A DNA stretch of 64,000 nucleotides from Apoda limacodes (taxonomy: Eukaryota; Arthropoda; Insecta; Lepidoptera; Limacodidae): contig OX291557.1 in assembly GCA_946406115.1 (NCBI GenBank), positions 6,852,501 through 6,916,500 on the forward strand, given 5' to 3'. The position numbers and the translations under genes were made by a program. This document shows, one piece after another, positions 52,310 to 62,728 of the stretch. Positions within the stretch are counted from its first letter, which is position 1; each line of letters starts with the position of its first letter. The notes under the pieces were generated by a model. It ran no database searches, was not told where the DNA came from, and was given only the letters and a program-made list of their open reading frames with translations.

Positions 52310-52742
52310 GTTAAGAGGCAGTGCTATGTGACAGAAAACTTAAGTAAAAACAAGGATAACGCGATATGTAACAGATCGTGCGCGAGTAGTGCAGATACAT
52401 ATCAACCCACTGAGATTTTTATTTAAATACATGAAATAAATTAATAGTTTATTATTCATCATTGTTTTCAAATAATGGTTTTCCTTAGGGTTTAAAGCAC
52501 TATCGTGGCTAAGCTTTAGCAAAGCTCTAAATTAATAGCACTTAGGACTTCTTAAAAAAGCTTCTTTACCGAAACTTTAAAAAAGCAGTGAAAATGGGTC
52601 AGTTTTTCTATCTTACAAAAGTTCATTAATCGTGTTTTCACGTTTTCAAGGTTTAAACCATATCCCGAAGAACACATTCATTTAATTTGAGTCGTATCTG
52701 CTTTACGGATCCAGAGAAACATTAGCCAAAGAAAATTAAATT
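52310..52742 (+). repeat. Repeat H, copy 2, nested in family B
   Basis: Matches 25,164-25,555 block by block (see that entry). It lies between two parts of a family B repeat that are contiguous in the copy at 49.5 kb, so H behaves as a mobile unit. Edges at GTTAAGAGGCAGT and about CATTAGCCAAAGAAAATT are the limits of similarity between the two H copies. Confidence 0.6.
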
Positions 52743-52987
52743 TAAGTAATAGGTCTATACCTACTTTAAAAAAAGTAAAAATTTAAGGGGGTTTCCATAT
52801 GTGAAACATATTTTCGTTGATTCTGATCTATCGTATAAACAGTAATATACAAACTTAAAACTTGAAGAGAAAAACGAAGTGAGCTCTGAAGTATAACAAC
52901 AAGTAATAAAAACATTTAAAATTACCGTTACAGCGCCATCTAGCAATTATTAATAGAAGCAGTAACACATTTGTTGAAAACGTTATT

Positions 52988-53034
52988 AAAAGTCAAGCAA
53001 CGTCGGGATTGCCGAGTCATTGAATGGGTGACTG
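52988..53034 (+). pseudogene. 5S-rRNA-derived segment, second copy
   Basis: AAAAGTCAAGCAACGTCGGG, ATTGCCGAGTCATTGAATGG, GTGACTG aligns with the same part of 5S rRNA as 50,158-50,213 but is more diverged (TGGATGGGTGACC became TGAATGGGTGACT). It occupies the same place in the family B repeat. Confidence 0.65.
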
Positions 53035-53128
53035 TTTAGCGACACACTTTTTATTATTGTTTATGTTCGTAAATGGTGGTAAGAAACCCACGGTGCGCGA
53101 GTTCGAGTCGCACTTGACCGACTTTTTA

Positions 53129-55034
53129 AGTATATAATATATACTTATGTACAAAGATATATCTATGATGTTAAACATATCATATGTGAAAGCTTATGAA
53201 GATGTTAATGATAATAAAAAGTCAGCATAATATAAAGGCTATTTGTATGTTGATGAAGAGTATGCATTAGAATATTTTTTTCCGTATGCGATACCGCGGG
53301 GCATTATTAGTTCACATTATAACGGATTAACAGGCTGACTTGATTTTTGTCGCAAACACGAATTTGAAGGGTAGTGTAGGAGATAGAATACTTATTATCC
53401 CAATCAAGAGATGCCATGGAAATAGATTTTTGTCCGAACGAATTGACGAAGCAACTGAGCAACAAAGTTACTTGATTTTCGGCACAAGTCGGAAAGCCAG
53501 CGAACAACGTTTCATACTTTTATCATTATCCGGTGTTACTTTAGGGAACCTACCACGATAATCGAATACTGCGCAGGTTAAACAGCGGGAAAAACCTAGT
53601 ATTGTGTATATCCATATCATTATTATAACAACTTAGTTTGGTTCACTGCGGAAAACAAGACTAAACGCGCCATTTCTCCCTGTCCTCTGCCTTCTACATC
53701 CAGCCACCCTCTCAAAGACGTCGGGCTGGAGGACTTCCCACGCTTTGTCTCCAGATTATTATATTATATTCACTCTAGGACACGTCTGCTTCGTTGTCTA
53801 TCGGTACTCCGTCAGATGTGACCACTGCCACTTCAGCTTTCTGATTTTGCGAGCTAGCCCCGCTATAAGTGCCCCGTTTATTTCTATATATAAAAATATA
53901 TATGTGATATATATATATATACTATTATATATGCTTAAGATTGATAAACTCCGACACCGTTTGACCAATCATCATAGAAGTTGGTACATCGAAGTCCAGA
54001 ATATAAAGTAAAAATTATTTTTATAAGTAAATTTATTTTTAAATATTTTGTAAGTATTATATATTTTTTCTGGTCGTATGAAAAGCAGTGTATGCAATTG
54101 CACGAAATTTGTCTTGTGCTATACTACTGTGAAGCTCGGCTGCAACAATTGCATAAACTACTATTATTGACTTTTTTATTTTCCTTATGTGTGTATTTCT
54201 CCCGGAAATTTTAATAAATTACGTAAACTCTGACGTCAATCTGACAACGATTTCGAAAGATCGCTACTTAATAATAACAAAATCCACGGACAATTTATCT
54301 TTATAATATGTCTCTCAGAACAGGCTTATTTCTGCTGTTAAATTGATATCAGTTGAATTGAAATCAGTTACTGATAATATCGAGGGTCGATATCAAACCT
54401 TCAATCAGGTTTTCTTTAATTTGTCCACTTTATCTACGTCTCAGAAAATACAACTCATTTACATGTAAGTCACGGTATCAGTTTGAAATCGCTCATATTT
54501 TCAAAAGACCATAATTATATTTTAAAATTCTGAAGATTTGAATCCTGACCTATAATTTGTATAAATAATTTATAATAAAATTAAATTATTTATTTTATGT
54601 TTGGTAAAAATCTCTCGTAGGGTTGTCTTTCATTTTTAAACAGTTAAACTTTTATTAGGTATCTTAATAGAAATATTTTCTTGTTTATGCTACATAAATT
54701 CGGCTATTACCTGCCAATGTTTACATATGAATAATTTGCAGTTATCTGACTTTTCCCTATCTATACTCCCAATAGCTTATTATGATGCCAAGTTTCAAGA
54801 TCCTAAGTCACCTAGAAGTGTTCCAGGTTTATGAAGAGTCATTCATGTAAAAGATAAAAAGAGAAATTTTTGGAATTCAACATTTCAAGAATCGTAAGAG
54901 GTTAAATAATAAGGTTCAATACCTCTAAAACATAGGTGTGTCTATTTTCTACCGAAATGAGTCTTTGAATGAATTTATCCAGATATCTGATCATCTTGAG
55001 TTCCTTCGCGTATATCTACCATTAGACCGTAATT
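53129..55034. other. 1.9 kb AT-rich stretch with a TA microsatellite
   Basis: TATATATA runs at 53,884-53,935. Frames of 66-88 codons at 53.3-54.2 kb lack motifs. AACGTTGTTCGCTGGC-like content near 53.5 kb is unremarkable. Confidence 0.4.
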
Positions 55035-55330
55035 TTGGTCGACACATTGAGTCCAAGGCAAAAGTTTGCGTTGAGTGTGCGCAAGAACCTTACTCCACCA
55101 GCTCCATTCCACCTTCGGTCAACGAGACGGAGTGAGGGCTTCCACCCCTTTATCAATCACCCCGTTATCAATATTCCACCTATCCGCACGAAGCGTTATG
55201 CTACCTTATTTATTATGCGGACGGCAAAGGAGTGGAACCCCTTACCTCCGTCAGTGTTTCCCTATTCTCACATCTTATAGACTTTCAAGGCAAGAGTAAT
55301 AGACATTATTTGAGTTTTGCATATACCATT
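55035..55330 (+). pseudogene. C-terminal end of a different non-LTR reverse transcriptase
   Basis: The plus frame (81 codons from 55,035) contains IPPIRTKRYATLFIMRTAKE, WNPLPPSVFPYSHIL. The pattern RTKR(Y/F)-NSF--RTA--WN-LP--VFP is the typical last stretch of many non-LTR retrotransposon RTs. TFKARV follows the stop in phase, and another frame carries RHYL, so the end is frameshifted. The family differs from RT-A, whose C-terminus has FYHRTARHR. No 5' part or tail was recognised. Confidence 0.6.
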
Positions 55331-56569
55331 CTTGAATGAAATTAATGTTTCGGCTGTGCTATTTCATTTTCATTATAGGAGAGTGTTACAAAATGTAGAC
55401 ATTTCACCAACTCACCATTTTTAAATTCATGCCGCCACATCGGCATTATTATGCAAATTAAAAATAATAACAAGAGGTAAACAGAGATTAAAATACGTTT
55501 CTGCTACAATTTCACTTAACTATCGGCTAAGGCTTGGCGTCAACTTAATAACTAAGACACTTCCTATAATTTGTCCACAATCGTAAATTAAACATTTTGT
55601 GTATAATGATTACGAAAGGTGCGCCGGGCTCCGTTTCGTTCGTCGTTCTAGATGTATGTAGGCATTTGTATGCGTAGTCTGGTATCCATAGCACAAGCTG
55701 TGCATAATTTGGGAACAGTCGGAGCTGTGTGTAATGTCAATTTTTTTTTTTTATTTATTTATTTAATTATTAGTTTAGTAGTATTATCGACTAAGAATAT
55801 GCTAATAGAAAAATATATTGAAGAAGTGTATTTCTATTAATATATAAAAATAGCGAAAGAAAACTTATATCTACTTGTTGAAAAATAATAACAGTGTTAT
55901 TAATAGTAATATTTATATTACGGACGTTGGTGTAAACTCTATAGATAATAAACGACGTTAAAATACCAGAACCGTTGTCATATTTTTTTTTAATTAGGCA
56001 AGCGCATTGCTCAGGTACCGACAGGGCCAACCAACTTGTTAAATATTCCTGACCTACACCTGTTACAGTAAATTTGAGAATAGCCATTCAATAGCATAAA
56101 AAACGCAGGTGCGTAAGAAACGCACTCCTCAACTCTGCACCTTGTATTTTTTTTAACATAAAAAAGTCCGTTAAAACGTTCGTTTTTTCGGCTCAAGTAA
56201 TTTGGATTTGGAACCGTGAAGATGGCGGCTAAGATGACGTGACGTGTTTATTAATTCGAAGGGACGGCTTTGATGCGCGATGTCGACGACTATTGACACA
56301 TGTCATAATCGATAATTTCAAAATCGTTTTTACTTTTTAACAATATTTTTTCTGTAATAATAAATATGTAATTTAATTTAAATTTAAAGTAAAAAAAAAT
56401 AATGTTAAATGTTAACTGTATGGTTTTAAATGTTGATTTAATATACTTTATTTGATTTGCTTTTAAATACAAATCACCACTCTCCTTGGTTTATTCGTAA
56501 GAAATTAATTTTTATAATAAGGTAATTATTATTTTAATTAAGAAATCAAAACTAGTATCATATTATTTA
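55331..56569. other. AT-rich stretch without a supported gene
   Basis: T run and (TTTA)n at 55,740-55,770. A 98-codon minus frame at 55.79-56.09 kb has no recognised motif. Confidence 0.4.
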
Positions 56570-56810
56570 TTTATTTTTTTACCACTAAGGTGGCAAACAA
56601 GCACACGGTCCGCCTGATGGTAAGCGGTCATCGTGGCCTATGGACGCTTGTAACACCAGGAGTATAACTCGCGCGTTGCCGACCCTTCAAAACTTATTTC
56701 TTGAAGAACCCCATACTGTAGTCCTTAAAGAAAACTTTGGCAGGGAGCTCATTCCACAACCCAAGCGTTCGCGGGAGGAAGTTTCTCAGAAACCGCACTG
56801 TACGCGACCA
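56570..56810 (-). mobile_element. RT-A retrotransposon, 3' end, minus strand
   Basis: TTTTTTTACCACTAAGGTGG, CAAACAAGCACACGGTCCGC, CTGATGGTAAGCGGTCATCG, ACGCTTGTAACACCAGGAGT, TCGCGCGTTGCCGACCCTTC, then into coding end: GGCAGGGAGCTCATTCCACA, ACCCAAGCGTTCGCGGGAGG (minus strand LWNELPA-type residues). Preservation is good, so it is a younger copy, truncated about 240 bases from its 3' end. Confidence 0.85.
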
Positions 56811-57343
56811 TTAGTAGTATTATCAGAAACACGTTTCGAAAAGTATGTACTTGCAACATTAAAACACGAGCAACCATTAAAACGTACTGTAAAGTAAGGT
56901 ACGACAATCTTTCTTTCACTGTAATGGTTAATAAATGGCAATCCGTGTCTCCCACGTAATTTGCTTGAGTTGAGATTATTTTCATAAAATTGTTAACTTA
57001 TTAAAAAATATTTTAAACAAATAAAACAATGTCACGCTACTTTCAAAAGTATAACATTGCAAGAACAAAAATTAACTGTATTACCAGGAGTACTGGAAAT
57101 ACCTCGTTCAGTCCAGCAGTTGTTAAAACATAAAATCTTTATATATTTTTGACATGACTCGATCTGCAATTAAAAAAAACCATGAATTAGATTTAGGCTA
57201 GTCAGTTTGCTATATTCTTTTTGTATCTCTAACTCCGTATCACTTACTTTTGTGATAATATATTTATCACTAGGTACCTATATTTCCTTCAATGGCAGAA
57301 TTAATGTTTTCACAAAAGCGCCTACAGAATTCTTCTCACTCAC
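56811..57343. other. AT-rich stretch, nothing recognised
   Basis: No supported feature. Confidence 0.4.
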
Positions 57344-57472
57344 TGTTACTGGGCTTGTTTGTACAGTCTGCTTTAGATCTAGGGTTTTTCGTTTAGTTAC
57401 AAAGAGCCCTTCCAGGATTTTGAGTCCCTTAAGCTCGGGCCCTAACCAGTTAATCGCTCCTACCAAGGTTCT
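57344..57472 (-). other. Exon-like open segment on minus strand (unrecognised)
   Basis: On the minus strand TTCTTCATACAG precedes AGAACCTTGG, a plausible splice acceptor, and CCAGTAACA is followed by GTGAGTGAG, a good donor. The 129 bases between are open in phase 0 and read RTLVGAINWLGPELKGLKIL, EGLFVTKRKTLDLKQTVQTS, PVT, inside a longer 78-codon frame. I do not recognise the peptide. No neighbouring exon was found, and splice-like sites arise often by chance, so this is only a lead. Confidence 0.2.
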
Positions 57473-57838
57473 CTGTATGAAGAACGGGCATGTCAGTTGC
57501 TGTATTGGATACATTTTATTAGTATGTATTATTATGTATGTATTAATGTTGTATTGTTAGCGTCAGTACCAGTTGTTTATCAGCTCTAGTAGTCATGTCT
57601 TTAAAGATAATTTGATCAAGTTCATGTTGAAGAATGGTCCTTCTGTACCTAACAATGTCAGTTTAACAAGGGTTGCGTTTGAGATGCTGGTCTTTCTCAA
57701 GCACTCGTATGGTATCAGATTCTCTTGAAAAAAAAAATTGTTTAGCGAAGACAGAGCTTTGCTGCTCCAGTCAATGCATGGGCGACATCCGGTATCTGGA
57801 AATAATAAATCTAGGCCTCGATGAATTATTTATAAACC
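57473..57838. other. Unassigned stretch beside the exon-like segment
   Basis: Slightly GC-richer than average. No repeat copy or motif identified. Confidence 0.3.
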
Positions 57839-58047
57839 AACTAGCTTTTGCCCGCTGTTCCACCCGCTCGAAATTCGGTTATTGGTGAAGGAGTTCAACC
57901 CGAAAAACACCCGGCTCAAACTTGACATTTCCAAGTAGCCCATGTCCTTACTAAGCCTTTATGTCCGGGAGTCAGTAGAGCGGTTTAAACGTAAAGAGGT
58001 TACAGACAGACAGAGTTGCTTTCGCCTATAATATTATATTAGTATGG
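57839..58047 (-). repeat. Family C dispersed repeat, both ends present (internally shortened)
   Basis: It starts CTAGCTTTTGCCCGCTGTTC, CACCCGC and ends ACAGACAGACAGAGTTGCTT, TCGCCTATAATATTATATTA, GTATGG. On the minus strand this is the order CCATACTAATATAATATTAT, GCGAAAGCAACTCTGTCTGT, CTTTACGTTTAAACCGCTC, ending GCGGGCAAAAGCTAG. It defines the true ends of the family whose pieces occur at 3.1, 31.1, 34.65 and 62.05 kb. Confidence 0.6.
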
Positions 58048-59102
58048 ATTAGTGAAAAACATATCTAATTCAAACGTTAGGAAATATTAGGACGGAAGAT
58101 TTCGTATCAGAAATTCCAATGGATTACAAATACGGTTTAATTTAAGTTGTGTTATCATTTTTACCCAACTTAGCAAGCAGTTGTAAATTAAAAATTACCT
58201 ATCAATAAAATGGCTATGATAGGCTTTCTATAAATTACGAAACGACCTCTTGTTTAATTTTGACTTATAAGAAAATCTTACAAATCTGTAATTAAAATTT
58301 AACAAGATCCCAAGCTCCAACGTGGGAAAACTTAAAAGCTTAAATCATCCCACGTTTTAAATATTTTTTTCCCATAGATCACAATTTTTCTAAATGACAT
58401 ACACAATCATTCCATTTCCACGCTAGTTTATATTAATAGTTATTAAGCAATTATTGGAGTCGGTAAATCAAAAATTAATTTCTAACGAAGCGATTCAGAA
58501 TTGCCTTTGAAATAGAAGTGATAGGAACCTATTACAATAGGTTAAGGTTCAATTATAACTATTAACGTGGGTGATTTGATTACATTTCATCATGTTTGAA
58601 TTACACTAAGCTATAGTGTTATGTTTTATAATTATGAAACGTACATTAATTAATGTAACTGAGCTAAATGAATGCATTATTAATTAATAGATTATTATTA
58701 ATTGATAATAGTCGTTAAATTTATTTGCAATCCAAGAAGTTTGCCTGTTTTAACGAATTTTGCTGACTATTATTAATTTAATTATTTTATTTTATTTTTA
58801 TTTAATAATTTGATTATTGCTGAATATTACTGATGACATTAAATGTCACAAAAATTATATAGAGATAATTCATATTAAGTCCAAAAATGAATGTATATCT
58901 GAACCAAAAACATCAGCACGATCATTTTTCTCTATGACACTAAACATCTGTGACATTTCCTTCAGCTGATATTTTTTAATTTGAAAACTTTGTCTTCGAT
59001 ACACTTTATTAAAATATGTCAAATCTTATTATTAACAGAAACAAATGCTCTTAGAGTTTGGTGTCATAGTAGTAATTTGATTTTTTTAAAGGCCATATTC
59101 CC
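58048..59102. other. AT-rich stretch, nothing recognised
   Basis: CTATGACACTAAAC near 58,933 and GTTTGGTGTCATAG near 59,056 are an inverted pair that might be a small MITE; evidence is weak. Confidence 0.35.
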
Positions 59103-59146
59103 AAATTGCTTACCTACGGGTAAGAAATTGCTTACCTACGGGTAAG
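59103..59146. repeat. 22-bp tandem repeat x 2, each unit a hairpin
   Basis: AAATTGCTTACCTACGGGTAAG occurs twice end to end (quoted as AAATTGCTTACC + TACGGGTAAG). Within each unit CTTACC and GGTAAG pair around a short loop. Confidence 0.9.
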
Positions 59147-59699
59147 AATAAAACTTTTTTCGCGAACCGTTATATTGGTTTGTAGTAAAATTTATGAAAA
59201 ATAACTTTATTGAACTCAAAATAAATTTTACTAAATATCGCCTATACAAGACAAAATTAACAACACTAAAATTGTATATTTTTGTTGCTCCTACAATCTT
59301 CCTAAGTTAGCAGTCTAATGCTCTTCGGCTATCTACCTCTGAATTAAGTCGGATAACAACAGCTAATAATTTCAAAATTCAAACTCCACACAAATGTTAG
59401 TCATATTTTATAAATCTCTATATTAATCTTTCTATTCTCACTTACAATCATGAACAATTTATTACCGTGGCTTTGGCCACCGCCCGTTCATATACACGTT
59501 GACCCCGCGAACCTGTGGGTATAAAGTGTGAAACCGCGCCATCTTTGCCATTTCACAAGGCGATGTTATTTAGAAGCTATTAAATAACGGTCCATGGGTT
59601 GGTACAAGCTTTGGGATTTATTTAGGACTTCTTATTATTAGTGTAACAGTTTATTGCTTCATTTATTGTTCTATCTAAACTTCCTTACAGATAGATAAT
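59147..59699. other. AT-rich stretch, nothing recognised
   Basis: No supported feature. Confidence 0.4.
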
Positions 59700-59975
59700 G
59701 GAATAAATAAATAAAATAAATATTTTTGGACATTACACATAGCGCCGTCTGGCCCGAAAGTAAACAAAGCTTGTGTAATGGGTACCAAGACAACGGATAC
59801 AAATACATATTTTTTTTTTTTTGTAAATACATACATATCACACATAAATACACCCAGACTCAAGACAAACACAAATGTTTATATTCAGACATTAATGTTT
59901 GTCTAGTGCGGGAATCGAACCCACACCCTCTGCACAACAGCTGGCCACACTACCAACTAGGTTGTAAGGGAGTCA
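59700..59975 (-). mobile_element. tRNA-derived SINE2, near full length, minus strand
   Basis: On the minus strand: GTGACTCCCTTACAACCTAG, TTGGTAGTGTGGCCAGCTG (A-box-like), GTGTGGGTTCGATTCCCGCA (canonical B box GGTTCGATTCC), CATTTGTGTTTGTCTTGAGT, CTGGGTGTATTTATGTGTGA, an A run, then GTATTTGTATCCGTTGTCTT, GGTACCCATTACACAAGC, GACGGCGCTATGTGTAATGT and a (TTTA)n end at 59,700-59,725. It gives the complete consensus order for the partial copies at 39.65 and 43.3 kb. The frames that cross it are incidental. Confidence 0.85.
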
Positions 59976-60159
59976 CAGGGAGTTACTTTGAAGTGAGGTT
60001 TTATATTCAGTGATCAAACATGAAGTTTGTTATAATGTAAGTGAGTGCTTTAAAGGTCCGTGTAGACATGGGCGGCGCCACTAGAGCTGCGCCGACAACT
60101 TTTAATTTTTTTTATTTTGGATTATCACTGTACGTACATACCATACACTGAGGTACCGG

Positions 60160-60255
60160 CCAAGGTTTTCTCTGTGAACTAAAATAAGTGGTTAAGTTAT
60201 TGGATTTTTGAAGGGTTGGCAGTTACCGCTTACCATCAGGCGTACTGTCTACGAA
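60160..60255 (+). mobile_element. RT-A retrotransposon, 3' tail with internal deletion
   Basis: GGTTTTCTCTGTGAACTAAA, GTTATTGGATTTTTGAAGGG, TTGGCAGTTACCGCTTACCA, TCAGGCGTACTG. The block between GGTTGGCA and GTTACCGCTTACC (about 50 bases in other copies) is missing. Confidence 0.6.
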
Positions 60256-61079
60256 AAGATTAGCGCCCATGTTGCTCTCTTAACTTCGAAATAGGACGAC
60301 CTTTCAGTAATAAAGAGGGGAAATTAAATGGTAAAAGGGGGAGAGGGCGAAGACGTACAACACAGTATAATAACCTCTAGGCATAGGCAGGTGTCAAGTG
60401 GTCTGAAGAGCCAAACAGAAGATAGATAATTATTCAGAGATGCAGTATACAGCCAGAATATAGTGCATAAAGAAGATAACAATGATAATAAAAGAAATAA
60501 ACATAATAGATAAGGTACAACCTATACAATAATCTATGAAAAAAACACTTTTAATTATTCGACCCGCCATACCTAAAATGTTATCAAAAAGAAAACTAAA
60601 TTCAACACCACAAACGATAAAAATTAAAATTTACATAAAATACATACAAATGTGACATAAATAATGACAATTTGTATTTACTTCAAACCGTTTTAAAACA
60701 GTTTATTGCGAATAATTTCGAGTAAGCCACGTGAATTTGGGAGCAAAATTTATTAGCTGAAATATGGGGCGGCAACGTGGGTCGTTAAAAAAAATCATTG
60801 GGTACTTGTAAAGATTATTTGAGATTAGAAAGTAGGTATGTAGAAATAATTATATTCCTAAAATATTATTTTATTTATCGTAGAATATAAATCGGGTATA
60901 CAGTTCTACAGTTAGTGGTAAATTTAATAGATAATTATTGTTATTTAAATGTAGAACGTAATTTTAGAAGTCAAATTCTTAAATTCTATTAGGTTTTGAG
61001 AAGATGCACATATTGTATTGCAATTACTTTATAATATAACTGTGAGCACTTTAAGGTCATATTTATGTGCAAACCGTCG
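60256..61079. other. AT-rich stretch, nothing recognised
   Basis: No supported feature. Confidence 0.4.
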
Positions 61080-61350
61080 ACAAATGAGGACCGGTGCCGG
61101 TGGCCCGCTGGTGGTATACTCGCGCAGCGTGTTTTTGTCGCGTTTGTCTACGTAATGTCGCGCGCGACCGCTTTTTGTCGCGCATTTATAACCCGGTTCG
61201 GCGAGTGTGCACGTCGCCTTATATTGCCTTCGAGTTTTTATACACAATCGCCAATTAGGAGTTGAGTTAAACGAAATTCAATGAATGATTTCGTATTTTT
61301 GTGTTTAACCGCGTTTTTAGTGCGTTCATTGAGTGAGAAAATATGTCAAC
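61080..61350 (+). promoter_or_regulatory. CpG-rich promoter-like stretch with TATA box
   Basis: This is the most CpG-dense part of the window. TTTTTGTCGCG occurs at 61,132 and 61,172, and GTCGCGCGCGAC (61,157-61,168) is a perfect palindrome. TTTATAA at 61,185-61,191 is a TATA-type box; GTGTGCACGTC lies 15-25 bases downstream and CTTATATTGCC after that. ATTGAGTGAGAAA at 61,328-61,340 contains a weak donor-like GTGAG. This would fit a gene's promoter and non-coding first exon reading to the right, or the 5' end of a retroelement. No coding exon follows that I can support; the 66-codon frame here is compositional. Confidence 0.3.
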
Positions 61351-61511
61351 CATTTTGTAGAATACAAGAAGACTTAAAAGTTATTGCTGCTAGGGATGCG
61401 TTGTTCTTTTTGCAGTAAATTATTAGTTGTTAAAGTAACTATTTTATTTAAACTGAAAATTAAATATTTTTTTAAAAATGGTACATTATTAGCAACTTAC
61501 TTCTGGTGGTT

Positions 61512-61738
61512 TTTAGGGTTCCGTGGTGCCTTAGTAGGAAGAAGTAGACAAAAGTTTCATATTTTTTTAAAGTATTTGTTGTTATAGCGGCAACAGAAAT
61601 ATATCTTCTGTAAAAATTTAAACTGTCTAACTATCACGGTTCATAAGATACAGCCTGGTGACAGACAGACGGACGGACGCCAGCGGAGTCTTACTAATAG
61701 GGTTCCGCTAAATACCCTTTGGGTACGAAACCCTAGAA
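61512..61738 (-). repeat. Family B repeat, head part, minus strand
   Basis: Reading on the minus strand: AGGGTTTCGTACCCAAAGGG, AACCCTATTAGTAAGACTCC, GTCCGTCCGTCTGTCTGTCA, CCAGGCTGTATCTTATGAAC, TAACAACAAATACTTT. TTTTAGGGTTCCGTGGTGCC at the left edge (61,514) is a second head-like end in opposite orientation. The 5S-like middle is absent. Confidence 0.6.
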
Positions 61739-62049
61739 AGGAGCAGAATTGGCGATGTGTTGCGGACTTAGGTACGGTCGGCTACTGGCTATGTACACCG
61801 TTTGGAATTTGAACCGTTTGAAACCGTTTTAAAAACCTTTTGTACCTCTGTTCTTGTTAAACTTATAACGCAGAACGCAGGCGAACAATTTGTAAAATTC
61901 ATCATTCAATTCAATTCAGATAAAACAGGGATTGAAATTTTGTACGGAACTCCTTCATTTTTAAAGCTAAATGTAATAAAATTGGTTTGAGGCCTTTTAT
62001 TTGAAAATTAAGATTGGCATGTTTTTCTATTTTTGGAAACTCCTAAACA
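61739..62049. other. AT-rich stretch, nothing recognised
   Basis: A 62-codon plus frame at 61.80-61.99 kb has no motif. Confidence 0.4.
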
Positions 62050-62175
62050 ATCACCTAGAGGGAAAATAAATGGAGAATGAAAATTTGTATGAGAATTCCA
62101 ATATCTTTGTAGGTTTAACTATAAGCGGTTTAAAGCTATTGTTTTAAAGACCACGAGGACAAAGCCGTGGGAATG
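62050..62175 (+). repeat. Family C dispersed repeat, 3' part
   Basis: AGAATGAAAATTTGTATGAG, AATTCCAATATCTTTGTAGG, ACTATAAGCGGTTTAAAGCT, GACCACGAGGACAAAGCCGT. Colinear with 31,300-31,415. Confidence 0.5.
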
Positions 62176-62335
62176 ACCTAGTAAGCAATCCTAGTATCCT
62201 TTGATCTAAAAATCTAAAAAAATACATCTTTTGTTGGGTATTTAAAGTTAATGGCGTTTGATTTTTTCATTTAATATTATTTTTATTGATATGGTATTAG
62301 TATAATGAAAGGTTGATATAAATTATTTAATAATA

Positions 62336-62728
62336 AAAAAAACCGACTGCAAGAACTAAAAAGAAGTAAACAAGTGTCCCTAAAACATACCAAATATGTA
62401 ACGATACGCAGTCGGAACACATGTTTAAATAGTAGTACAGATTGGTCTAGCCATAATGAGATTTACTGTTAATGTCATACACTTTCGTACTCACCTTTTA
62501 AAGCCCTTTATTTGGGGTCTTGATAAAAAATTGTTTTTAACCTGCATTTAGATTTTCAGAAATTTTAATATACCTAGTGTCACTCACACAATCACGAACG
62601 ACGAATCAAATGACACCTCGCATATCGAAATCCGTCAAGCCGTTCAGGATGTAGGGCGTGCCAAAGAAATAGACATACATACGCTTGAAAAACATTACCC
62701 TCCTTTCTTTGGCAGTCGGGTAAAAACG
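62336..62728. repeat. Dispersed repeat with CCGACTGC / GCAGTCGG ends
   Basis: AAAAACCGACTGCAAGAACT at the left, GATACGCAGTCGGAACACAT at 62,403 and TTTGGCAGTCGGGTAAAAAC at the right. CCGACTGC at 62,342 pairs with GCAGTCGG at 62,409 and with GGCAGTCGG at about 62,713. It is reminiscent of a common lepidopteran repeat (from memory). No coding content. Confidence 0.4.

Larger units (their letters stand above)
52149..53128 (+). repeat. Family B repeat with 5S-rRNA-like module, split by repeat H
   Basis: The head GGTTCCGTACCCAAAGGTGT, a CTGTCTGTCTCTGTC tract, GAAGCCTGAAAATTTC, then repeat H (52,310-52,742), AAAAGTAAAAATTTAAGGGG, GTTTCCATATG, CAGCGCCATCTAGCAATT, the 5S-like module, TTGTTTATGTTCGTAAATGG and the tail CCCACGGTGCGCGAGTTCGA, GTCGCACTTGACCGACTTTT. 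It parallels 49.52-50.32 kb. Confidence 0.65.

Noticed and set aside
55791..56087. 98-codon minus frame
   Set aside because: No recognisable domain, biased AT codon content, no splice or promoter context.
57207..57560. 117-codon plus frame
   Set aside because: Hydrophobic residues follow from AT-rich codons; the minus strand of the same region is a better, though weak, candidate.
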